A stretch of 64,000 nt of DNA from positions 27,416,817 through 27,480,816 of the forward strand of contig NC_087261.1 in NCBI RefSeq assembly GCF_037042905.1. Reading direction: 5' to 3'. Within the stretch, counting starts at the first letter, position 1, and each line of letters starts with the position of its first letter. The translations under genes and the position numbers were made by a program. Source of the stretch: Lytechinus pictus (taxonomy: Eukaryota > Echinodermata > Echinoidea > Temnopleuroida > Toxopneustidae). Shown here piece by piece: positions 55,367 to 64,000 of this stretch. The notes beneath the pieces were generated by a model. It saw only the letters and a list, made by a program, of their open reading frames with translations. It searched no databases and had not been told where the DNA came from.

Positions 55367-55743
55367 TGATATTACCTGCGAACATAAACATATATTGTTT
55401 GCAACATAATCTTTCTTCACTGGTGATTAATGATCGTAGTGGTAATGATCTTGAGGGTGATGCTGCTCGATCCCGCTGTTGCTCATAATGGTATAAACAG
55501 AAATAAAAGGATACAGATCAATATCAACCATATTTCACCACCGAGTTAGATCTAAAAAATACTCAAAGAGCTTTACAATATACTGTCTGTAAAAAGTGGG
55601 TTCACACAAATGTGCTAAAATAATGATTTATATGATGATCCTACTCAACTGTTTTTAAACTCGCAATGTACTAACTGTCTTTTCAATTTCTTGCCTTTTT
55701 TATCTGGTGAATATGATAACACTCCCTGTACCACTCATGTTAA

Positions 55744-56315
55744 AGGAGAATGAAACTCTTGGAGCAAGTTAGCTTTTGTGAAAGCAGAAAAATCAAAGAA
55801 TAAGATCAACAAAAGTTTGAGTAAAATAGGACTAGCAATAGAAGAGTTATGAGCATTTGAATGTCGAGATCACTAATGCTATGGAGATCCTCCCATTGGC
55901 AATGCGACCAAGATCTATGATGTCACAGATGAACAACTCTCCCCTTTTGGATGCTGAAAATATACCCCAAAACATCTCTTTTTGCTCATTCTAATCATAT
56001 GACAAACGATTCATCATTGATATAATGTTGTGAAACCTCTGTACTTGTCCTCTCATAAAGAGAACACCTCACCTTGTGATAGACTCTATATAAGTTAAAT
56101 AAGTACTAAAGTAATGAGGGAGTTGTACGTGTGTGACATCACAGATCTTGGTCGCATTGCCAATGGGAGGATCTACATGGCATTAGTGATCTCAATATTC
56201 AAATGCTCATAACTTTCTTATTATTCATTTAATCTTCCTCAAACTTTCAACAATATGTTTCTTTGATTTTCCTCTTTGATATGGATTCGGCTGGTTTCAA
56301 GGGTTTCATTCTCCT
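55744..56315. mobile_element. TTAA-flanked MITE, AGGAGAATGAAAC family, copy 3
   Basis: TTAA (55740-55743)|AGGAGAATGAAAC and GTTTCATTCTCCT|TTAA (56316-56319). Near reverse complement of copy 1 over its length. Confidence 0.88.
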
Positions 56316-56637
56316 TTAACAACAAGGTGAATACCAAAATTCCTTGCTTATCAGAAATAGAAAACCCGTTGCAATTTGACTAGACTTACAAAGTTAAGGT
56401 CTCAGATTTGTACACTTGAATATTCGTAGCCTCCTTCGAAACATTTATGAAATAGGATTATAAAATGCATGTACTACTATTGAACGAAACGTTTTTAGAT
56501 GAATTGATATTCAATAGTGAATTAGATATTGGCAATTATCACCTTATCCGTCGAGACAGAAATGGACATGGAGGTGGAGTTGCTGTTTATATCCATAACT
56601 CGTTATCTTTTGAACACTCTAAACAACGCTGATTACA

Positions 56638-56791
56638 ATGTGAATCGCACAGCAGTTGTTTAAACATTCTAAACAAGTGTTTAAAATCTTAAACAACAAA
56701 GTTTAAATTAAAATATCTAATTATCAATAATTTAAGCATGGTTATTTAAGATTTTAAACCCTTGCTTAAACAACTACCGTGCAATTCACAT
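56638..56791. mobile_element. 154-bp palindromic MITE
   Basis: Left ATGTGAATCGCACAGCAGTT; right (reverse complement) ATGTGAATTGCACGGTAGTT; GTTTAAA motifs inside. It interrupts the LINE endonuclease. Confidence 0.75.
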
Positions 56792-57290
56792 AGTAAACAT
56801 AGTGAAGAAATTGATTATGAAGTACAGAACTCATTAAAAAAATCGTTAATGATACGTCCAAAGTTTTCAAACCCAATTATTTTTAGTACCTGCATGGCAT
56901 CGGCCGCCAAACTGCCATCCTGATATATTCCAGCATTATGATAACTATTTATCTTATCTTGACCGTTTTAACAAGTGCAATCAAAATTATGTTATAACGG
57001 GTGATACTAACTGACATCTTAAAGTCTACATTATCGACCGACACTAAACGTTTACATGAAATTCACAATTTATATTCTTCAGAACAAATTAATAGAAGCG
57101 ACTACACAAGGGTCACGCGCAATTCAATGTCTCTTATAGATCATATGACTACTAATTCACTTGACAATATAAATAAATATGGCGTGATTCACATTGGAAT
57201 CAGTGACCACTTAATGAGATGGAAATCAAAACATGAAGACGCTTCTAAAATTATTAACTACAGAAAACTATCTGTTATTGATCTGGAAGC

Positions 57291-57483
57291 ACTAGCGTAC
57301 CTACGGGGGGGGCAGAGGGGGCAGTCTGCCCCCCCCCCTGACGAGCCACAACCCATGCAAAGGACGTATCCCTGCCCCCCCCCCCCCCCCCCCTGACGAG
57401 CTTGAAGCTCTTTTTTTTTTTTGCTTGTCAAATTTTTTGGCGGACGGTTTGCCCCCCTGTGGAAAATCCTAGGTACGCCACTG
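57291..57483. mobile_element. 193-bp hAT-like MITE with 8-9-bp TSD
   Basis: Flanked by TCTGGAAGC (57282-57290, 57484-57492). Ends ACTAGCGTACCTACGG and (reverse complement) CAGTGGCGTACCTAGG. Poly-G/poly-C interior. It interrupts the LINE linker after VIDLEA. Confidence 0.85.
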
Positions 57484-58240
57484 TCTGGAAGCGGACTAAA
57501 ATTAGTTAACCAGTCTTGGCATGATATACTTTATTATGATAATATAAATGAAGCATATCAAATGGGAATAGCTTTTAATGTCAGTTGTTGACCACTGTAT
57601 GTCCATCAGACGTAAGAGAATACGGAGTAAAAATGTCTCCCTGGATGAACTCAGATATACTTAAATTGATTCGAGAAAGAGAGAAATTTAAGAAAAAGGC
57701 CTGGAAAATAAAGATGAATTCTAGATTAGAGAATATAGAAAGGTAAGGAATAAAATCACGTACGAAATTAGGTAAGCAAAGAAAACATAATGATTATAAT
57801 GATCAAATAACACAAATAAAACTAAATGTTGGAAATATATGGACTGTTATGATATCGTTATTAAGAAAACCAGCTCTGTTTTTTAAAACCAACAAAGAAC
57901 AGATATTTGAGCGAAGTGATAGTTTTAATAATTGGTTTTTTCAAATATTGGGGCTGATTTAGTATCCAAGATTTCTATTTCTTTTAGAATAGTGCCGGAA
58001 CAATGTAACTTGGATTCATCTTTTTATTTTACAGCAGTAACGGAAGAGGATGTTTCAAAAGATTAAATTATAAAAAAAAACTTCTTCTGGTATAGATGTA
58101 TTATTGATCAAATACTAAAATTATTGGCACTGGTCATACTTCCATCACTTACTTATTTGATCAATGAATCACTTCTAGATATTACGTACGTTCCCACATA
58201 AATATGATTAATACAAGATAGCAAAAGTTATTCCAGTGTA

Positions 58241-58753
58241 TGTCAGGTAAGAAATTTATTGAATATAATTCCTTTGATTAGACTCATGTTCTGAGTTTAT
58301 AAAGATAGCTCATGTGTTGTGAATATTTAAACCTAGGTAAAAATGTACATGTGTTAGGAATATCCATCACATCCCTATCAGGTGGATGACATATTTTGTA
58401 CAAGTGTTTTAAATAGTTATATACAATACAGTTCTCTTTAATAAATAGATTTGTGCAAGTGCACAGGAAGTGTCTTTTGTTATAAAGAATGTATTGCTTT
58501 ATGCACTCATCTGTTATTGAAATTCTTTGAATTACTTTAAAGAAATTTTACAGTTAGTCCTAGTAAGGGTAAGGTTTATTAGGAGGTTATTTTCAGTAAT
58601 TCAGGGATAACCACCTAAGCTAGAATAGACCACAGATGTTAGTACAGGCAGTCGAAGTTAAAACTGAGGGACTACATCGGTGACGAGATAACTAAGGACC
58701 CCATCTGCGGCCAGGTTCTCCACCGACATGATTCGTCAAAATCCATGTCATCA
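58241..58753 (+). mobile_element. Possible LTR with adjacent primer-binding site
   Basis: TGTCAGGTAAG.. to ..CATGTCATCA, followed by TGGGGGCTCG (58755-58764), which would pair with a tRNA 3' end ..CGAGCCCCCA as for tRNA-Pro. No second LTR and no gag/pol frame follow; 58764-59750 has no recognisable coding. Confidence 0.3.
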
Positions 58754-61398
58754 TTGGGGGCTCGATCTCGTCCTCTAATTCGTTGAAGCCACATCTCTCT
58801 GATCGGGTACATGTTGTTTTTCACCTATCCGAAGCACCATTTTGCCACATTAAGGGCTCCAAAAGGCAAGATATTTTAATAGTCAAGCTTCGGATAAGGG
58901 TGGGATACCTTCGACAGGCTCTTGCGGGACTATGTTTTAAGGTGCCCAAATGTAATTGCTTGCGACATGCAGAGCAATGCCTCCTCTAACTTTTCCAAGA
59001 GGTTTCATTAACATAAAATTTGCTTTAATATGTAAAAAGCGCCTTTTGCCCTCATATCCATATATGTAATATACACTTTTCTAACGCGACGCTATACATG
59101 CATTTATGCGTGCTGGTCACACCAACAAAGGGGAGGCAAGACCGATTGAGTCTATTGTACTCTTTTGAAAGGCAAGCCAGCGAGCGCATTGTAGTCGGTA
59201 TCACTAGTGAACTAGTGACGGAGGTTGCTTTTTTGGTGTCATTTTATCGCAATATCGGGGAATACATTTTGGGTATTTTTCCTATATCTAAGCAAGTTAA
59301 GACATAGATACTCTCATAAAGCATATCAATGTTCTCGTTAATAATATCCTCTTTCGTGTAGAATGCTGATATTTTGCATGAATTGTTGATATTAATGACA
59401 AAACAGAAAAATATCAATGCACATGCAATTTTTTGCCTAATAACATGAAAATTTTGGCATGAATTCTTATATTTATCAAAAAATATTAACCGGACTGTCC
59501 AGAAAACGATTGCAATCGATTTATACTATCTAAATCATTGTGAAATGCGTATTTATTTAATATTTTTCATTTGTTTGTGCGAAAATATGAAAATAATTGA
59601 TTTTCATGAAAAATCCAAGATGGCCGACAAAAATGGGGTCCTCTGGGCCTTCCGTACAGGATATGACCCGGCGCGCAGCAGCACAGTTTCTTGACCACTG
59701 ATATCATGCCAACATGTTGGGACCATCCAACCTTATGTACCCAATCAGCCGAATAAACTCCGCCAGCCCCCGGACTAATACGGGGGCAGTATTCATTGAC
59801 CTGAAAAATACCTTTTCCACTTTGGATGTTAAAATTAGATAGATAAGATTGGGGTTTCAGAAGATGCTTTGCACTTTACAACCGGAATGTATCGACAATA
59901 TTACATCAAATGTCTCAAGTATAGAGTATGGAATTCCACAGAGTCACTTGGGCCCATTTTCTTTACATTATACATAAACGATATTACTAAACATATAAAA
60001 TATTGTAAACTGCATCTTTACGCAGACGACGGTTATTAATTTTCCTGGAAAAGATATCAATGAAATAGAATACTACATAAAACTCGATCTATATAACATA
60101 CATATATAACTGGCTATGCCACAACAAACCAAGCCTTAATGTTGATAAAACGAATTCTATGCTTTTCGGAACTAATACTATGTTATCAAAATGTGCAAAG
60201 ATATATGTTGAAATATGTGATAAAACCCATTGAGCAATCTAACTCTGTTAAATATTTAGGCATGTATCTCGATCCAAAATTAAAGTGGGATACCCATATT
60301 GAAGAACTGTGTAAGAAAACTAACAAGCTTTTTAAATTATATTCAACAGGTCTAAGTCATTTTGTAACCGAAAGTTATTTAAAATTATTGTATAATTCAA
60401 TTATTCTTCGCCTATTTGACTACGCCCATAATGTCAATGAATCCACAAATAAGAAATATTACCGAACGTCTTTAAAAAAATCAGAACAGAGCTGGCCGTA
60501 TTATTTTGAATATTAAACCGCAAAATCAAATATCTAATAGAGAAATACACCAACGACTCAATGATGGTCATTACAATCACGAAGAAATATTCATGTATAT
60601 AAAATGGTATTCATATCATTGAAGGCGGTCTGGCTCCATTATATTTAGCAGATTCATTTCAATATTGTAATTGCTCATAATTTAAGATCCGTAGGTAATG
60701 TAAATAATACAAACCAAAAACAGAAAAATACCGTAGAATGTTTGTGTGTAGAGGTTCACGACTATATAATGACTTACCTTTAGATATGAAATTTATTACA
60801 CATTTTACAACATTTATTACTTCTCTGAGCTCTATGATTTCAAATTATATTGATCTCTGAGCTACGCGTTGTTTTGACGGGGGTGTAATATATGCGTGTA
60901 GCTATAACTCATTATCTTATATTTGGTTTTATGTCCCGTTTTCATTACTTTATATTTTGTTTTATGTAGTTCTTGTCTGCGTGTTTAAGATGTTTAAAGT
61001 ACAGTTTATGTTATCATAAATTATGTTCTGGACCCCTAGGCAGAACAGAGTGGTGAACATTACCAATCTGAGTTGGCAATCCAGCCATTCATATATACCC
61101 AGTTTTGTATTTTATTTTGTAATCATACCTCATGTAACATTTGTTTGTATTTTACATTATTATGAATGGAAATAAATACAACACAATACAATACAGTACT
61201 GCAAACGAAGTTCTGTAAAGCAAACGCTTTTTCCTTCTTGGGAGGTAGATATTACTGATAAAAGTAGGATACCCGATAGTGGTCAAAATGTATCAAGGAA
61301 ACGGGTGAATAATTAAAAATATCACTAAAAAACTAAGGGAAAAAATCATCCTCACTTATAAAAGGAGTACACCAAAGATAACATTAAACCTTAGAATA

Positions 61399-61602
61399 TT
61401 GGATAGAGGGGATATGCCTTCCTTTGTATAGCAAGAGAGCTTTGAACTATATAATTTCTATTATTATCTAATTGGATAGAGGGGATATGCCCTCCTTTGT
61501 ATAGCAAGAGAGCTTTGAACTATATAATTTCTATTATTATCTAATTGGATAGAGGGGATATGCCTTCCTTTGTATAGCAAGAGAGCTTTGAACTATATCA
61601 TT
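61399..61602. repeat. 73-bp tandem repeat, 2.8 copies
   Basis: GGATAGAGGGGATATGCC starts at about 61401, 61474 and 61547; units are almost identical, so recent. Confidence 0.9.
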
Positions 61603-61659
61603 TATGTCTATTTCGAGGGGGGTACTAAAGGTGAAGAGCAATATTTTGATATTAGAGCG

Positions 61660-61689
61660 ATGGGCCGAATCGAAAATGATTCGGCCCAT
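61660..61689. repeat. Perfect 12-bp-arm palindrome
   Basis: ATGGGCCGAATC, loop GAAAAT, GATTCGGCCCAT. Confidence 0.85.
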
Positions 61690-61778
61690 GAGTTGAATTA
61701 TCCCCCCGCAAAAAAAAAGTTGACTTTAGACAAACGTAAAGACATAACCTGGTCCAGAGGTGATGCCCTTATTTTAGA

Positions 61779-62174
61779 TGAGTGGGCAAATTGCAAATAT
61801 GAAAGAACCGCACTGATTGGTTCCCGGTCAGTATTTCAAACAGAGCGCGCATCCAACGATGATCTTGATTGGTCTTTTGTATTTAGCGATTGATCATTGC
61901 AAACCTTCGTGTTACGGAGTCCTGATTAAACGGCACTTTCCTACTCTTCTATCTTTCCCTTTCCCTCTTTCCTTTCTGAGTGGGCAAATTGCAAATATGA
62001 AAGAACCGCACTGATTGGTTCCCGGTCAGTATTTCAAACAGAGCGCGCATCCAACGATGATCTTGATTGGTCTTTTGTATTTAGCGATTGATCATTGCAA
62101 ACCTTCGTGTTACGGAGTCCTGATTAAACGGCACTTTCCTACTCTTCTATCTTTCCCTTTCCCTCTTTCCTTTC
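61779..62174. repeat. 198-bp perfect or near-perfect tandem duplication
   Basis: AGTGGGCAAATTGCAAATAT..CTTTCCTTTCT occurs at 61781 and 61979 with no difference seen. An ATG frame at 61570-61893 runs into it, but its product is unrecognised. Confidence 0.9.
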
Positions 62175-62568
62175 TCTCACCCCCCCCCCCCCCCCCCCCA
62201 CTTACGCCTATATTTCGGTTCCTTCTGCAGGTCCCTAAAACGCTTTAAATGCAATTGAATTTTGTTCACATCATTTTAAAAACACATCAAAAAGATCAAG
62301 TTTACAAATCAATACAAATGACAAAATACATCATTCATCATGCATAACATTGTAAAAGAGATAGCGAAGATGAAGTGTGGAGGATGCAAGGGATAAACAA
62401 TAAGCAACAATAGCCAAATTTACCCCCACGCTAAAATCTAATACAAAATAACATATTGCAAACATAAATCTAACATGAACCTACAATACCCATGATAACA
62501 TAAACATAACAAATGTAAACACATGAAAGACAATCAATTAAAAATAAAGTTATTCATACTTAAGTAGA
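62175..62568. other. AT-rich, LINE-3'UTR-like sequence
   Basis: After a poly-C run (62180-62198) the sequence is A-rich with ACAAAT/AACAT words; no feature assigned. Confidence 0.4.
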
Positions 62569-62991
62569 TACACAGCAAAAACTGTGGTGTTAACCGATGA
62601 CATAGAGGACCACACCAAATCATTTACACAGGTGTTAAATTGACAGTGTTAGTTTTACACCTATAGGTGTTATTACAACACCTTTGGTTGTTACATTTGC
62701 ATTATTTGATGTTATGTTCAATCTCTATAGGGTGTAATTTTAACACCTCAGGGTGTGGTCCTATATTAACACCAACTGCACTCTAAAAATACGAAAATCT
62801 GCGAAGAGCTAATGACTGCACTTCGGAGTGATGATTTTTTTTCTCGTTCAAATTTGAACTAGACAAGTCAGCACTCCGACGTGCAGTCACTATACACGCT
62901 CTTTAAGAGCTAAATTAGCTCTTCGTAGACATGGTAGATCTTCGTTTTTAGAGTGTGGTGTCAGTTTTAACACCATAATTTTAACAGTGTA
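62569..62991. mobile_element. MITE with GGTGTTAA ends, hosting a second MITE
   Basis: Left TACACAGCAAAAACTGTGGT; right (reverse complement) TACACTGTTAAAATTATGGT, both followed by GTTAA. Internal GGTGTTA/TAACACC modules. The element 62779-62955 lies inside its right half. Confidence 0.65.
62779..62955. mobile_element. Second copy of the 220-388 palindromic MITE
   Basis: CACTCTAAAA..TTTTAGAGTG, 177 bp, with the shared core ACTGCACTTCGGAGTG..TTCAAATTTGAA. Flanked by TG (62777-62778, 62956-62957). Confidence 0.85.
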
Positions 62992-64000
62992 CACTTTATA
63001 TTTTCTCCTGAAAGAACGAGTAGTTAAGCTTTTTTTTTAGGTCATCTGGCATGAGATTTCAAGACTGCGGGCATTTAACACTGACTATTGTTCTTGAAAA
63101 AGTATAATGATAAAAAGGTACATACATTTTATTGACATTTCTTGTGTTAAATTTGTTTAGGTTGATATGATATTCAATGAATTCATCAAAATAATTTGGA
63201 ATTACTTCCAAAACATGAAAGATGCTAGTTGTAATTTATTTATATAATTAATATTCAATACTTTTCAATTTTAAAAATAAAGGTTGACGTATGTGCTAAA
63301 TAATTTTAAAGCTAAATTTTGATTGGCATTAGTAATTACTAGTATTGCACGTATTTTTTTAAATAAAGCAATTTATGTAATGATTGAGATGAACAGCTGC
63401 CCTAGGCCTATACAATATTAAAAAACATATAGGAAGTGATAAAATCAAACAATTGTACAATTCGATTTAAATCCTCAGCTGTAGAGTGCATTTCAAACTT
63501 CCATGACTGCAATGAATCTTGATATCTCTGTACTCGCTAAATATGCACTTTAAATAAATAATGGTATATTCTATAGAGTAGAATCAGTTCATACATACTG
63601 TCGTGCAAGCTACATTATGTGTGTGGCTGTTTTCTTGATTCAAAACACTGTTTAATTCAATTCATTTATTTCCATATTCAAATTGTACAATATAAAAACA
63701 TGATAAAAATACAAAGAAGAGTTAATTAAAAATTAAGTTAGTTAGTACAAAAATATCACACAGCTGGGCAAACTTGAAGTTAGAATTCTCACCAGTTGCA
63801 CTTGAAATTTTGTGGTAAATATTGCTCCTGGCTTCTCTTCTGTAATCTTCACTGTCAGTAGTTCATAGTCACTTTCATAAACTTATACACAGAAAGAAAA
63901 AAAATCTGGATAAAAAAAATGGTGGAAGGAGATTCAAAACACCCCGCGATGATGACGATGTCGAAATTGAAGGCATATCCGTGTACCATTTCTCGATATC
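62992..64000. other. AT-rich end of window
   Basis: No coding. 63655-63715 reads on the minus strand like a LINE 3' tail (ATATGGAAATAAATGAATTG). Confidence 0.4.

Larger units (their letters stand above)
56400..61196 (+). pseudogene. CR1-like LINE, decayed, with several insertions
   Basis: Endonuclease pieces LLLNETFLDELIFNSELDIG, RRDRNGHGGGVAVYIHNSLS and SLIDHMTTN..GVIHIGISDHLMRW resemble the LINE at 1-1373. A linker (RKRIRSKNVSPWMNSDILKL) follows, then RT traces VFIDLKNTFSTLD, YGIPQS.LGP.., LHLYADD, SVKYLGMYLDPKLKWDTHI, and a tail GGAAATAAATACAACACAAT. Many stops and frameshifts. Interrupted by 56638-56791, 57291-57483 and probably about 58241-59750. Confidence 0.8.

Noticed and set aside
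58757..59750. Gag/pol genes of an LTR retrotransposon
   Set aside because: Only a candidate LTR and primer site are visible; no protease, RT or integrase motif follows.
61570..61893. 107-codon frame as a gene
   Set aside because: Unrecognised, spans tandem repeats and runs into a recent duplication; no splice or domain support.

Overview
This is a marine-invertebrate (deuterostome) genomic window, most likely from an echinoderm and probably a sea urchin. The evidence is spliced genes with GT-AG introns, an SRCR/WSC extracellular gene, APE-type LINEs of the L1-Tx1, L2 and CR1/Jockey types (the L2 with a 2A-like NPGP motif), and many foldback and MITE-type repeats with GCGAGCGCGAAGCGCGAGC units and poly-G/poly-C ends. 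The clade is inferred from the style of repeats and domains, not from a marker gene. There is no operon structure and no prokaryotic feature.

Three host genes are visible. (1) About 3.3-21.5 kb, minus strand: a secreted or cell-surface protein with exons for a signal peptide, one SRCR domain (two exons), WSC, linker, WSC, linker. Every intron is phase 1, and the gene is open at its 3' end within the window. (2) 30.67-31.78 kb, plus strand: a rhodopsin-family GPCR with a single coding exon. (3) 49.8-55.4 kb, minus strand: a four-exon MFS transporter of SLC16 (monocarboxylate transporter) type, 540 residues, all introns phase 1.

Everything else is dominated by transposable elements, many nested. 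0-1.4 kb: PHD/endonuclease LINE cut by a 169-bp palindromic MITE. 3.5-5.3 kb: two hAT-like elements, one inside the other, each with an exact 8-bp target-site duplication (TSD). 6-15.5 kb: tRNA-derived SINEs, an Alu/7SL-like SINE with a 12-bp TSD, TTAA-flanked MITEs, a Harbinger-like remnant and a foldback next to a splice donor. 19-20 kb: modular palindromes. 23.5-26.8 kb: a foldback whose arms are 15-bp minisatellites. 28.6-29.0 kb: another foldback of degenerate 16-bp units. 33.6-45.7 kb: one L1-Tx1-type LINE (TSD TATTACT) carrying four later insertions, including an L2 element with a 5' inversion. 46-49 kb: MITEs, one inside another repeat. 56.4-61.2 kb: a decayed CR1-like LINE with at least two further insertions. 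61.4-63 kb: tandem duplications and a MITE inside a MITE.

The most informative observations are structural. Exact TSDs allow a relative insertion order. At least four MITE families sit in TTAA sites. The 7SL-like SINE, the 2A-like motif behind a signal-peptide-like segment in the L2 element, the paired loss of SRCR cysteines and the conserved variant order of the minisatellite arms are the points most worth checking.
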